Assembly: GCA_016873395.1 (NCBI GenBank)
Contig: VGXG01000004.1
Location: forward strand, 20,848-84,847
DNA length: 64,000 nucleotides
Reading direction: 5' to 3'
From: Nitrospira sp.
Lineage (GTDB): Bacteria > Nitrospirota > Nitrospiria > Nitrospirales > Nitrospiraceae
Shown here: piece after piece, positions 1-8,690 of the stretch
Numbering within the stretch: position 1 is the first letter of the stretch
Layout: each line of letters starts with the position of its first letter
The notes under the pieces: generated by a model
What the model saw: the letters and a program-made list of their open reading frames with translations, nothing else
Told to the model about the DNA's origin: nothing
Database searches by the model: none
Made by a program: the position numbers and the translations under genes

Positions 1-1
1 G

Positions 2-1279
2 ACCGGGCTCCTGCTGAGCGCCGGCCTTCTGACCGGCGCACTGCCCTCGCTGTCCCAAGCGGCCGCTGCGCCCCCCACGTTCACCGGTTGGCAGGCGGTG
101 CGCAAGCAGTTCCTCCTCTCGCGGCGCTTCATCCACATGACCGGCTTCCTGCTGGCCTCTCATCCCGCGCCCGTGCGGGAAGCCATTGAGCGGCATCGCC
201 GCGGGCTCGATGAAAACCCGGCCCATTACTGGATGGACAATGAGGAGCGGTTCGAAGCGGATGTGTTACAGGCCGCCGCTGAGTACCTGGGCGTCAATCC
301 GACGGACATCGCCCTCACGGATAGTACGACGATGGGGTTGGGCCTGCTCTACGGCGGGCTGGCATTGCGGGCGGGTCAGGAGGTCTTGACCACCACCCAC
401 GACCACTACTCGACGCAAATCTCGTTGCAGTTGCGAGCCGAGCGGACCGGTGCGTCGGTTCGTACGATCCCGCTCTACCGGGACCTCAAGACGGTCACCA
501 AGGAGGAAATCGTCGAGACGCTCGTGCAGAGCCTCCGCCCAACGACCAGGTACGTGGCGGTGACCTGGGTCCACTCGAGCACCGGCCTCAAGCTGCCGGT
601 CAGGGAGATGGCCGAGGCGTTGCAGCGAGTCAATACGTCACGGGAGGAAGCCGACCGGGTCCTCCTCTGCGTCGACGGGGTGCACGGACTGGGGGTCGAG
701 AACGTCACGATGGAGGACCTCGGCTGCGATTTCTTCGTGGCCGGCACCCACAAGTGGCTGTTCGGCCCGCGCGGGACCGGCCTTGTCTGGGGCCGTCCCA
801 CCGCCTGGCCTGCCGCCAACGCGACGATCCCCACGTTCAACATGGATGCGTATCGGATCTGGATGCAGGAGCCCCAGAAAAAGGAGGTCTCCCAGGCCGC
901 GATCATGACGCCCGGCGGCTTCCACTCCTTCGAGCACCGGTGGGCGCTGAGCGAAGCGTTCCGTTTCCATCTCGCCATCGGCAAGGCCCGCATCGCCGAG
1001 CGCATTCACGCGCTGAACCGACAACTGAAAGAGGGGCTGGTCACGATCAAGGGCGTAACGCTGCATACGCCCCTGGCAGAGGACCTGTCGGCTGGCATTG
1101 TCTGCTTCGAGATCGCGGGATGGACGCCAGCTAAGGCGGTGCAGGCCTTGCGTGAGAAGCAGATCATCGCCAGCGAGACCCCCTACGCGACCAAGTACAT
1201 CCGCCTGGCCCCCAGCCTGCTGACCTCGCCGGAGGAAGTGGAGAAGACGCTGGCTGAAGTCGGGCGGCTTGCCAGATAA
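2..1279 (+). CDS. Tat-exported class V aminotransferase-like protein (5' end outside window)
   Basis: PLP-dependent class V (NifS/isopenicillin N epimerase-like) aminotransferase. The frame is open from base 2 through a hydrophobic, alanine-rich stretch (LLLSAGLLTGAL, then SQAAAAPP) that looks like the end of a cleaved signal peptide, so the start lies left of the window; a GTG at 98 is in frame but would discard the signal. The PLP lysine is in AGTHKWLFGPRG (codon near 752), preceded by the cofactor-binding aspartate in CVDGVHGLG. The visible part is about 425 codons, normal for the family. An exported enzyme of this type would normally use the Tat system because PLP is inserted in the cytoplasm; the twin arginine itself would be upstream. 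Substrate is unknown; cysteine desulfurase is unlikely for an exported protein. Inference on export, strong on family. Confidence 0.85.
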   Translation, partial: TGLLLSAGLLTGALPSLSQAAAAPPTFTGWQAVRKQFLLSRRFIHMTGFLLASHPAPVREAIERHRRGLDENPAHYWMDNEERFEADVLQAAAEYLGVNPTDIALTDSTTMGLGLLYGGLALRAGQEVLTTTHDHYSTQISLQLRAERTGASVRTIPLYRDLKTVTKEEIVETLVQSLRPTTRYVAVTWVHSSTGLKLPVREMAEALQRVNTSREEADRVLLCVDGVHGLGVENVTMEDLGCDFFVAGTHKWLFGPRGTGLVWGRPTAWPAANATIPTFNMDAYRIWMQEPQKKEVSQAAIMTPGGFHSFEHRWALSEAFRFHLAIGKARIAERIHALNRQLKEGLVTIKGVTLHTPLAEDLSAGIVCFEIAGWTPAKAVQALREKQIIASETPYATKYIRLAPSLLTSPEEVEKTLAEVGRLAR

Positions 1280-1311
1280 GGCAGAGGATCGGCTGACAAA
1301 GGGCGGCGAGG

Positions 1312-1519
1312 CGCTGAGCGGGTCCTGTCCACGAGCAACCCGGGTACCCGTTGCTCCGAAGCTGCAACGGGTGAATGCTCGCGTACCCGGCCGCCTCACC
1401 ATCTCGGCGGCGTGCGCAAACGTAACGCTCGTTATTCCTCGTGTCGCGCACCCCATCCCCCCGTGGGACCCCTTACGCTGCGCGCGGTTGGGCGCCTGCT
1501 CGACACCACCCGCTCAGCG
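1312..1519. repeat. Intergenic inverted-repeat element
   Basis: Bounded by a perfect 12-bp inverted repeat, CGCTGAGCGGGT at 1312-1323 and its complement at 1508-1519. Inside lies the palindromic module ACCCGTTGC...GCAACGGGT (1346-1372). It also carries a stretch (about 1395-1450, containing CGCTCGTTATTCCTCG) that recurs near 33005-33035 in another element. No coding frame is convincing here. Confidence 0.6.
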
Positions 1520-1849
1520 AAGATTAGAGTAAACTAGGGAACTTATCATCCGAGCCAAAAAGAGAAAAGTGAAGGGGCGCCAGGTCGCTTGTAGACCTGG
1601 CTCCCTTAAGGATGTAAGCACACTCAAGATCGCCGGAATCCGGCACGAGTACGAGAGGATATCAGCGCTTCCGCGAACCAATGGACAACCGGGAAGAGAT
1701 CGGTGAGGCTGGCGAACAGCACGTTTGACCGGACCGCTGGCTCGCATTCGCTCGCCACGGCCGGTCAACGTGAGCGTTCGTTACCTGCCCAAGGAGCAAA
1801 AGAACCGCTTGGAGAGAGAAAAAGGCCAGGCTACTTTTCTGATGTCCGT
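1520..1849. other. Gap with one hairpin
   Basis: No supported gene. A perfect 8-bp stem GCCAGGTC/GACCTGGC with a 7-base loop lies at 1579-1601; neither side has a long T run, so it is only a possible weak terminator for the upstream aminotransferase. Small frames here lack start signals and family resemblance. Confidence 0.4.
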
Positions 1850-2356
1850 TTATTGCAGGGAGACCAACTGGAGGCCGATGACGGTTTTGGCGTCGCGGAT
1901 GGTGCCGTCCTGGATCATCGTCAGCGCTTCATGGAGGGGGACCTCGACGATCTTCAGCACCTCGTCCTGGTCGAGCTGTTGGTTGCCCGGAACCAACCCG
2001 GTCCCCTTGTAGATGTGGATGACCTCGTCGGCGAAGCCGGGGGCGGTGAAGATGCTGGTTAGGAGCTCCAGCGAGGCCGCGCGATAGCCGATCTCCTCCT
2101 CCAACTCACGCGCGGCGCAGATGAGCGGCTCCTCGTTGGGCTGGAGCTTGCCGGCCGGGATCTCGTAGATAAAGCCTCCGGCTGCATGGCGGTACTGCCG
2201 GATCAGCACCACGGTCCCGTCGTCCTTCACCGGCACGACCGCGGCGGCGCCTGGATGGCGAATGATCTCCAGCTCGACGCTGGTCCCGTTGGGCAGCCGC
2301 GCTGTTTCCAGGTTGAGCGTGAGGATGCGACCTCTGAAGATGTTCTTCACACTCAT
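1850..2356 (-). CDS. Nudix hydrolase, ADP-ribose pyrophosphatase type
   Basis: Hydrolyses nucleoside diphosphates linked to another moiety, most likely ADP-ribose. The Nudix box is visible as AGKLQPNEEPLICAARELEE followed by EIGY, matching G-x5-E-x7-R-E-x2-E-E-x-G, at about residues 75-97 of 168. The start MSVKNIFRG at 2356 is preferred because the nine residues before it (MPLATCYLP) are encoded by the heptad repeat that fills the spacer to gcvT. No Shine-Dalgarno is evident: the heptad words occupy the place where it would be. It lies downstream of gcvT on the same strand, so co-transcription is possible. Exact substrate cannot be fixed from the sequence. Confidence 0.88.
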   Translation of the reverse strand: MSVKNIFRGRILTLNLETARLPNGTSVELEIIRHPGAAAVVPVKDDGTVVLIRQYRHAAGGFIYEIPAGKLQPNEEPLICAARELEEEIGYRAASLELLTSIFTAPGFADEVIHIYKGTGLVPGNQQLDQDEVLKIVEVPLHEALTMIQDGTIRDAKTVIGLQLVSLQ

Positions 2357-2421
2357 TGGCAAGTAACAAGTAGCAAGTGGCAAGTGGAAGAGGTCGCGTC
2401 CGGACCCCTAGCCTCTCGCCT
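2357..2421. repeat. Heptad-repeat hairpin, word RGCAAGT / TAGCCYC
   Basis: Seven-base words in tandem: GGCAAGT, AACAAGT, AGCAAGT, GGCAAGT, then after a short centre TAGCCTC, TCGCCTC, TAGCCCC, TCGCCCT. It fills the whole spacer between the Nudix start and the gcvT stop codon. One of at least 14 such loci in the window. Confidence 0.75.
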
Positions 2422-3528
2422 CTAGCCCCTCGCCCTCTTATAGAATGGCGGCTTGACCACCACCGCCGGGACGACCTTGCCCCTGATGTCTATCGAGATA
2501 GTTGCGCCGACCGAGGCAAAGGCAGGCGTCACATAACCAAGCCCGATGCCTTTTTGCAGCAGGGGGGACAGGTTGCCGCTCGTGACTTCGCCGATCTCCT
2601 TGCCTTCGGAATGACTGTGAGCCAGAATCTTGCACCCATGTCTCGGGACCGCCTTCTGGAGTAGCTCAAAGGCGATCAATCGTCGCGCCGGCCCTTCCGT
2701 CTGTTGCCGGCTCAATCGGTCCCGCCCGATGAAGTCGCCTTTCTGAAAATTCACGACCCAGTCTGCGCCCGCTTCCAGCGGCGTGGTGTCTTCCGAAATG
2801 TCGTTCCCGTAGAGCAGGTAGGCCATCTCCAACCGCAGGAGATCACGCGCTCCCAACCCGGCCGGCTTGAGCCCGGCTGACTTTCCTCTGTTCAGCAACT
2901 CATTCCAGATGCCAAGCGCCTTGTCGGCGGGCACGTAGAGCTCATAGCCCAGTTCGCCGGTATAGCCGGTCCTGGTGACGAGGGAGGGGGCTCCGAGCAG
3001 AGTCGCTTCCAAACAATGGCGTGGGTTGAGCGATGTCAGGTCCCGCACGCCCAGGTCGCTCAGGATTGCACGGGACGCGGGGCCTTGGAGCGCCAACTGC
3101 GCAATCTCGGCGGAGCGATCCCGGATCGCCACGCCGGCAGTTCCCGGCAGTTGCTCCTTCAGCCAGGCTACGATCTTTTCCCGGTTCGAAGCATTGACGC
3201 AGAGGTAATATTCTTGCGGCTTAATCCGATAGACGAAGATGTCGTCCTTGATCCCCCCGCTCGCATTGCACAGCATGGAATAGTGGGATTCCAGCACGGC
3301 CAGCTTCGCCGCGTCGTTGGTTGTGGTGCGTTGGAGGAACGCCAGGGCCCCCGGTCCCGACACCAATACCCGCCCCATGTGGCTGACGTCGAACAGCCCG
3401 GCGGCCGTCCGGACGGTCTGGTATTCGTCCACCGCGCCGGAATACTGGATCGGCATCTCCCAGCCGGCAAAGTCCACCAGCTTGGCGCCGGCCGCCACGT
3501 GTCCTTCATAGAGGGGAGTGCGGTTCAT
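2422..3528 (-). CDS. gcvT: Aminomethyltransferase, glycine cleavage T protein
   Basis: Transfers the methylene group from the aminomethyl-lipoyl H protein to tetrahydrofolate and releases ammonia. The 368 residues match the usual GcvT length. N-terminal landmarks are PLYEGHVAAGAKLVDFAGWE and MPIQY, then LFDVSHMG near residue 46 and the GYTGELGYELYVP segment in the second half. Start at 3528 has AGGAGA seven bases upstream. The other gcv genes (gcvH, gcvP) are not in the window, so they must lie elsewhere or the gene stands alone. No glycine riboswitch was recognised upstream; that spacer holds a heptad repeat instead. Confidence 0.95.
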   Translation of the reverse strand: MNRTPLYEGHVAAGAKLVDFAGWEMPIQYSGAVDEYQTVRTAAGLFDVSHMGRVLVSGPGALAFLQRTTTNDAAKLAVLESHYSMLCNASGGIKDDIFVYRIKPQEYYLCVNASNREKIVAWLKEQLPGTAGVAIRDRSAEIAQLALQGPASRAILSDLGVRDLTSLNPRHCLEATLLGAPSLVTRTGYTGELGYELYVPADKALGIWNELLNRGKSAGLKPAGLGARDLLRLEMAYLLYGNDISEDTTPLEAGADWVVNFQKGDFIGRDRLSRQQTEGPARRLIAFELLQKAVPRHGCKILAHSHSEGKEIGEVTSGNLSPLLQKGIGLGYVTPAFASVGATISIDIRGKVVPAVVVKPPFYKRARG

Positions 3529-3537
3529 TCATGTCTC

Positions 3538-3650
3538 CTAGCTGACAAGTTGACAAGGGGCCAAGGTGACAAGTCGGAAAGTTGACAAGTGACCAAGCAG
3601 ACACATTCCGAAATACTTGCCACTTGCTCGCTTGGCACTTGCCACCTTCG
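3538..3650. repeat. Heptad-repeat hairpin, word TGACAAGT / ACTTGCC
   Basis: Left arm repeats GACAAGT-type words at 7-9 base spacing (3541-3600); right arm has the inverse words ACTTGCC, ACTTGCT, CGCTTGG, CACTTGCC (3616-3647). It occupies the full spacer between gcvT and the FKBP gene. Confidence 0.75.
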
Positions 3651-4100
3651 CTACCGTAGTCCCAAGAGTTCGACTTCAAAGGTGAGGGTGGCGTTGGGAG
3701 GGATGGCGTTGCCGGCGCCGCGCGACCCATAGCCGAGGTCCGGCGGAATAATCAGCTTGCGCTTGCCGCCGACTTTCATCCCGGCGACCCCCTCGTCCCA
3801 GCCCTTGATGACCTGCCCCGCTCCCACTCGGAACTTGAACGGCTCTTTCCGATCCAGCGAGCTGTCAAATTTGGTCCCGTTGGCGAGCCAGCCCGTATAG
3901 TGGACCGTGGCCGTATCGCCCAACTCGGCCTGACGCCCCTGGCCCATCGCCAGATCGACATACTGCAAGCCGGATTCCGTCTTCACCAGTTCACCGGCCG
4001 CTCTCGCTTCTCCCCCGTGCTGAGTTTGGACGACAATACTCACGCTCCACAAGGCCAGCACACAAGCCAGCGCCGTTGCTAGCGCGACCACCCTTCGCAT
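3651..4100 (-). CDS. FKBP-type peptidyl-prolyl cis-trans isomerase, exported
   Basis: Isomerises proline peptide bonds; probably a periplasmic folding factor. The start [18 protein letters not shown] at 4100 has AGGAGAG just upstream and gives a 149-residue protein with an N-terminal signal or anchor (about residues 1-30). The FKBP domain follows: [16 protein letters not shown], then [18 protein letters not shown] and [18 protein letters not shown], ending FEVELLGL, all diagnostic of the FkpA/FKBP family. A longer upstream frame exists but has no start signal and would bury the signal peptide. Family certain; substrates unknown. Confidence 0.93.
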   Translation of the reverse strand: MRRVVALATALACVLALWSVSIVVQTQHGGEARAAGELVKTESGLQYVDLAMGQGRQAELGDTATVHYTGWLANGTKFDSSLDRKEPFKFRVGAGQVIKGWDEGVAGMKVGGKRKLIIPPDLGYGSRGAGNAIPPNATLTFEVELLGLR

Positions 4101-4188
4101 ATCGACTCTCTCCTTTCCTTCTACGCAGACCAGCCTGACCGCTGCATGACGAAAACGTGTCGCTGAAGGTCGGCGGCCGGCCGTCAGT

Positions 4189-5385
4189 TCAAGGGTTTGG
4201 TTCCGAGAACAGGGCGAGGCTGGCGGTGTAGCCGTGGAGGAAGTTGCTGCCGCCCACCGGTCCGATCTCGCCCTGGGCAAAGAAGCCGGCGATCGGCACG
4301 TCGCCCTCCCGCTCCCGGACCGTCGTGATGTCGTGGTGCGGACGGCCGAAGAGGCCGCGACCGCGGCCGCAACAACTGAACAGCAGCGCGCCCAAGGGAG
4401 CCCGGTGGATGGACCGGTCGGCGGCCAGCAGGAGGTTCAGATCTTCGCTCGCGGACTGCGCATCGCGCAAGTGGAACTGCACCGTCTGCCCCTCCTGCAC
4501 TTGATCGCCGATGGCCACGCTGCCGGAGCCGCGATCCGCGCCGATCAAGTTGCGAACAAGGAAATCCCCCCGCTCGAACCGGTCTCGATGCTCGTCGATC
4601 ACGATGCCCAGGTGCAACGCCCGTTGAGCGATGCGCCGCTCGTCGCTGCCGAGCGACTCAAAGAGGGCCTGCAACCGCTCCAAGGCCGGCACGCCCCCCA
4701 GCTCATGGATGACGTTTTGCTCCGCCTTCGTGACGACATAAGGCTCTCCGATCGGCCGACAGCCCTGCGACACCACCATCCGAACGGCAATCCGGCCGGA
4801 CAAGGCCACTCCGACCAGCCCTCCGTCATAGACTTCATCGTTCAAGATCAAGCGGTTCTCACCGAAATCGTGTCCGCCGCCGGCCAGCCCGCCGATGGCC
4901 GCCGAGCCGGGACAGCGGTCCGCCAGCACCGACAAGACTTCGTCGACCGGCGTGGAAAAGGGATCGGCGAGCAGGATGAACACCGGCTTCTGGCGCTCGG
5001 CTCCCAGCCCTTCAGGCCACCCGTGGATCGTCAATCCGTCGGCTCCTTGCGGAGAAGACAAGCGCAAGGGGGTCAGCGTGACGTCCGGCATCCGCGCCGC
5101 CCAGAGGGTCGCCGCGGCCTGGGTCTCGATTTCTTCTCCTCCGGCGATGACGCCTTCGCCCGTGCAGCCGACCAGGAGTCCGGGCGCCAGCTCGCGGCGG
5201 ACGGCGGCGCAGAGGGCTTCCGCCTCCTTCGCGTAGTGGGATGAAAAGAAGAGAAACGCCAGGTCAACCATCCCTGCTCCCAGCCCGTTCCGAACAGCCT
5301 GGGCCAGGGCGCGTCCCGCCGCCGCATCGGCCTCCCGTGACAGCGCTACCGAGAATCGGAGCCTTGTCTCAGCCTTTGTTGCCAT
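4189..5385 (-). CDS. FIST domain sensory protein
   Basis: FIST (N plus C) proteins are predicted small-ligand, possibly amino-acid, sensor modules. The 398 residues contain the N-terminal FIST pattern [18 protein letters not shown] with [17 protein letters not shown] at about residues 71-87, and the C-terminal FIST part with [14 protein letters not shown] and [20 protein letters not shown] followed by [10 protein letters not shown]. No kinase, GGDEF or receiver domain is attached, so the protein is a free-standing sensor whose partner is unknown. It runs in the same direction as the FKBP gene with an 88-bp spacer. Confidence 0.85.
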   Translation of the reverse strand: MATKAETRLRFSVALSREADAAAGRALAQAVRNGLGAGMVDLAFLFFSSHYAKEAEALCAAVRRELAPGLLVGCTGEGVIAGGEEIETQAAATLWAARMPDVTLTPLRLSSPQGADGLTIHGWPEGLGAERQKPVFILLADPFSTPVDEVLSVLADRCPGSAAIGGLAGGGHDFGENRLILNDEVYDGGLVGVALSGRIAVRMVVSQGCRPIGEPYVVTKAEQNVIHELGGVPALERLQALFESLGSDERRIAQRALHLGIVIDEHRDRFERGDFLVRNLIGADRGSGSVAIGDQVQEGQTVQFHLRDAQSASEDLNLLLAADRSIHRAPLGALLFSCCGRGRGLFGRPHHDITTVREREGDVPIAGFFAQGEIGPVGGSNFLHGYTASLALFSEPNP

Positions 5386-5443
5386 CCCTCAATCCGGCCG
5401 TCCAACCGTTCTCCTGTTTGCCGCCGCCCCTGACCTGCCCCGC

Positions 5444-5671
5444 CTATTCTCCCAAAGGAGCGCGCTCGGCCCGCCCCGCCTGCAGTTTCTTGTGATATCG
5501 CCACATGTAGGAATGGTAATCGTCCAATTGGGCGAAGAGATAATGGAGCTCCGTCGGATCCTCACTCTCCAAGGCTCGCGTCATGCGGGTTTGCAGGAAC
5601 TCGGCAAAGGCCTGGGTCTTCTCCAGCGCCGTGAGCAGCTTCAAGCCTCCACCAATCTGGTAATCGGTCAT
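5444..5671 (-). CDS. Small hypothetical protein
   Basis: Seventy-five residues starting MTDYQIGGGLKLLTALEKT and ending in a hydrophilic helix rich in charged and aromatic residues (HYLFAQLDDYHSYMWRYHKK). No signal peptide or membrane segment; probably a small helical cytoplasmic protein. Its frame and codon use fit the neighbourhood better than the overlapping alternatives. I do not recognise the family. Confidence 0.6.
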   Translation of the reverse strand: MTDYQIGGGLKLLTALEKTQAFAEFLQTRMTRALESEDPTELHYLFAQLDDYHSYMWRYHKKLQAGRAERAPLGE

Positions 5672-5780
5672 GATCCCGCCCCCCTGTTGGTTCGGCAGCC
5701 TCTTCGGTTTTCAGACGTTCACTTAGAGAAGCATAGTCACCCCGCTCCTGAAAATGCAAGGACTCGGACAGCGCCCGGAC

Positions 5781-7055
5781 TTACCGGCGACCGTCACCCA
5801 GCAGGACCCGCAGCTTGGCCAGGGAGATCGCCTCCACGCGGCGCCCGTCCCGCCCCACCATGGTGGTGGCCATGGTCAAGGCATTGAGGATCGCCTCCTC
5901 CGTCGCCTCGACCGTCGCGCTCAGAAGAGGGTTCACGTGGGTGTCGGCCAGGTGCGTCATCGCAAAGGTCCGGTCTTTCGGGTAGTGCGGGATCGTGTTG
6001 CCGGTCGAGAAGGCCAGCATGAAGTCTCCGCTGCCGTGACGCGCGGTTGAGCCGGTCCGGGCGAGCCCCAGAGCCGCCCGCTTGGCCAGCCGCCCCAGTT
6101 GGCGCGCATCCAGCGGGGCATCGGTGGCTATGATCACGATGATCGAGCCTTCGTGATCGGATTCAGGCAAGGCACCCACAAGCCGGTTTGGCTGAGTGGG
6201 TGCGGGAGGGGCAGTTCCGACTGGGGCCCCCTCCCGCTCATATAGCTTTCCGACCGGCACTCCGGCCACAATCAACTCCTCCCGCCGTCCGTGATTGGCA
6301 TTCACCAACACCCCGACCGTATAACCCCCCTCCTCGACCGGCAAACGGCGCGAGGCCGTGCCGATGCCGCCCTTGAATCCATAGGACACCATTCCGGTCC
6401 CGGCCCCGACGCTGCCTTCTGCGACCTGCCCACTGCGTGCTTCATCCAAGGCCCGCATGACATCCGCTTCGGAAACGTGCCGGCCCTGGCTGTCATTGAG
6501 CCGGCTGTCGTCGCATTCGGCCACGACCGGAGTCAGCGTATCGTCGCTGATCCCGATCTCCGGATAGCGCCGAATCATCCAGCTCATGACTCCGTCGGCC
6601 ACCCGCGGCACATTCAGCGTGCTGGTGAGCGCGATGGGATATTCCAAAAAGCCTGACTCGGCGACCCAGGCCAAGCCGGTCATCTCCCCGGTGCCGTTGA
6701 GCACGAAGGAACCGGCCGGCACTTTCTTGTGCCACACATCATCGCGGGGAATGACGACCGTGACCCCCGTGCGAACCGGCCCTTCACCGGGCTTGAGCGT
6801 CCCGTCTCCCCGAATCAACGTCACCTGTCCGACCGTGACGCCGGCCACGTCCGTGATGGCGTTAGTCGGCCCCGGTTCGTAGCGTCCCACGACGATCCCC
6901 AGATCGCGCGCGCGCAGCCGCAGTTCCTCGGTGCCGCCGGCGATCGCACCATCGGCAGGCCGGAGCAGAAGCGCACACAAGAGCAATACGGCTCCCCTCG
7001 TCAGCGTGAAATTGATCGGTTCGTCGCGTCGGCGCCGGTGTTGGAATTGGGTCAT
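5781..7055 (-). CDS. P1 family (DmpA/S58) peptidase, exported
   Basis: N-terminal nucleophile aminopeptidase of the DmpA/BapA group, which self-cleaves before a catalytic serine. The 424 residues start with a signal-like segment (FTLTRGAVLLLCALLLRPA) and continue with family signatures: DLGIVVGRYEPGPTNAITDV, TVGQVTLIRGDG, then GSVGAGTGMVSYGFKGGIG in the middle, and TDAPLDARQLGRLAKRA near the C terminus. The start at 7055 has AGGGGAAC upstream. Location is probably periplasmic; the physiological substrate (D-amino-acid or beta-peptides) cannot be told. It stands alone upstream of the small 75-residue gene. Confidence 0.88.
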   Translation of the reverse strand: MTQFQHRRRRDEPINFTLTRGAVLLLCALLLRPADGAIAGGTEELRLRARDLGIVVGRYEPGPTNAITDVAGVTVGQVTLIRGDGTLKPGEGPVRTGVTVVIPRDDVWHKKVPAGSFVLNGTGEMTGLAWVAESGFLEYPIALTSTLNVPRVADGVMSWMIRRYPEIGISDDTLTPVVAECDDSRLNDSQGRHVSEADVMRALDEARSGQVAEGSVGAGTGMVSYGFKGGIGTASRRLPVEEGGYTVGVLVNANHGRREELIVAGVPVGKLYEREGAPVGTAPPAPTQPNRLVGALPESDHEGSIIVIIATDAPLDARQLGRLAKRAALGLARTGSTARHGSGDFMLAFSTGNTIPHYPKDRTFAMTHLADTHVNPLLSATVEATEEAILNALTMATTMVGRDGRRVEAISLAKLRVLLGDGRR

Positions 7056-7086
7056 ACGGTTCCCCTGTGCCGTCGGCCTGCGCTAA

Positions 7087-7287
7087 CAGACTGCTGAAAA
7101 ACCATTTTGGGGCCTCCGAATGGCAGAGAGACAGTTAGCCAGCGACGACGGGCATAGAGCCCGCAGGATGGTCAAAAAGGCCGTCCAGCGCGGCCGCAGC
7201 AAGTGAGGAGGCGAAGCGTACTCTTTGCCGTACGTTGAGCCTATAAGCGCCGCGAGAACAAAGCTGGCGGCCTTTTTCAACATCCTG
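7087..7287. repeat. Intergenic element of the CTGCTGAAAAAGGCC family, copy a
   Basis: Core 7164-7287 starts CAGGATGGTCAAAAAGGCC and ends GGCCTTTTTCAACATCCTG, with CGCGGCCGCAG near the left and the palindrome GCGTACTCTTTGCCGTACG in the middle. A second partial left end, CTGCTGAAAAACC, lies at 7090. The same architecture is present at 29303-29526, 32932-33119 and 41257-41410. The GC stem followed by five Ts could also act as a bidirectional terminator. Confidence 0.75.
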
Positions 7288-8685
7288 CTACAGATCATGG
7301 GTTGATCCGGGCTCCGGCACTACCACGTCGATGCGCGGGTGTTCGGTCCTGATCGCCGCGGCCAGCGAGCAGGATTGCTTTTCTTCCCCATGCACGACGA
7401 AGACCTTGGCGGGCGTCGGCTGAATCGCCCGGACATAGGCCAACAGGTCGTCGCGATCCGCATGGGCGGAGAGCCCGTTGAACCGCACCACCTGCGCTCG
7501 CCGGGGAGTCGGAACGCCGAAAATCGGGACGGTCTCCCACCCTTCGACCAGCTTCCGGCCCAGCGTATGTTCCGCCTGAAACCCCACGATCGCAATGATG
7601 TTCGCCTCGTCGCTGATCGCATGCTTGAGGTGGTGCAGGACGCGTCCGCCTTCGCACATACCCGAGGCGGCGATGATCACGCAGGGGCCGCTGAGATTGT
7701 TCAGCTTCTGGCTCTCCTGAACCGAGGTGACATAGTGAATGTACCGGGCCATAAACGGATCGCCTTCGGACGTCAGGATCCGGTAGGTCTGCTCGTCGTA
7801 ACATTCCGGGTGCCGCCGGAAGACCTCGGTCGCCCTGAGCGCCATCGGCGAATCGATGTAGATCGGCAGGGGGGCGATTCGTCCTTCCTTGACGAGGGCC
7901 TTGAGCCACATCACGAGATCCTGCGTCCGCCCGACCGCGAACGCCGGCACGATGATCTTGCTGCGATGGGCGACCGCATGGGCGACCAGGTCCTGCGCCT
8001 TCTGCTTGGCCGCCTCTTCGGTCTCGCTGTGGAGCCGGTCGCCGTAGGTCGATTCGATGATCAGGACATCGCAGGGAGGCGGAGGAGCCGGATCGCGCAG
8101 GATCGGCATCTGCTTGCGGCCCAGGTCTCCCGTGAAAAGGACGGTCGTCGTGCTCCCGCTGGCCGTCGCCATGAGCCGGATCGCCGCGGAGCCCAGGATG
8201 TGTCCGGCATCGTGGAACGACGCTTTTAGTCTGGGCCGCACGGGAAAGACATCGTCGTAGCGGACGCCGGTGAATCGTCCGGTGATGGCTCGCACGTCGT
8301 CGGCGTCATAGTAAGGTCGGCGGCAGGCTTTCCCCCTCCGCCGCTCCTTTTTATTGACGTACGCACAGTCGCTCTCCTGAATGCGGGCCGAATCTTCCAG
8401 CATCACGTCCGCGAGATCGCCCGTCGCCCGCGTGAGGTAGACCTTGCCGGAAAACCCCTGCTTGGCCAGTGCCGGCAGGGCTCCGGAATGGTCGATGTGG
8501 GCATGAGACAGGAGCACCGCATCAACCGACTTGGCTTCGAAGCCGAGGGTGCGGTTTTTCCGGTCCGCTTCCTGACGCCGACCCTGGAAGAGCCCGCAGT
8601 CCAGCAGGACGCGCGTTCCCCCGGACTGGACCACGTGACGACTGCCGGTGACCGATCGGGCTGCGCCGTGGAAGGAGATCTTCAT
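7288..8685 (-). CDS. Beta-CASP metallo-beta-lactamase RNase (CPSF73-like)
   Basis: Zinc-dependent RNA endonuclease or exonuclease. The metallo-beta-lactamase half carries SHAHIDHSGALP near residue 60 (HxHxDH), then HDAGHILGSA near residue 155, and the beta-CASP half carries the conserved IIESTYGDR, IASGMCEGGRV-type segment (IIAASGMCEGGRVLHHL) and a C-terminal FNGLSAHADRDDLLAYV. Length 465 matches the bacterial family. It follows the LOG gene by 5 bp on the same strand, so the two are very probably one operon with coupled translation. Likely role is RNA maturation or decay in the cytoplasm. Confidence 0.93.
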   Translation of the reverse strand: MKISFHGAARSVTGSRHVVQSGGTRVLLDCGLFQGRRQEADRKNRTLGFEAKSVDAVLLSHAHIDHSGALPALAKQGFSGKVYLTRATGDLADVMLEDSARIQESDCAYVNKKERRRGKACRRPYYDADDVRAITGRFTGVRYDDVFPVRPRLKASFHDAGHILGSAAIRLMATASGSTTTVLFTGDLGRKQMPILRDPAPPPPCDVLIIESTYGDRLHSETEEAAKQKAQDLVAHAVAHRSKIIVPAFAVGRTQDLVMWLKALVKEGRIAPLPIYIDSPMALRATEVFRRHPECYDEQTYRILTSEGDPFMARYIHYVTSVQESQKLNNLSGPCVIIAASGMCEGGRVLHHLKHAISDEANIIAIVGFQAEHTLGRKLVEGWETVPIFGVPTPRRAQVVRFNGLSAHADRDDLLAYVRAIQPTPAKVFVVHGEEKQSCSLAAAIRTEHPRIDVVVPEPGSTHDL

Positions 8686-8690
8686 CGAAG

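Noticed and set aside
3529..3650. Glycine riboswitch upstream of gcvT
   Set aside because: The spacer is composed of heptad words and shows none of the tandem aptamer core.
4234..5244. A 336-codon plus-strand frame
   Set aside because: Antisense to the FIST gene; low-complexity product.
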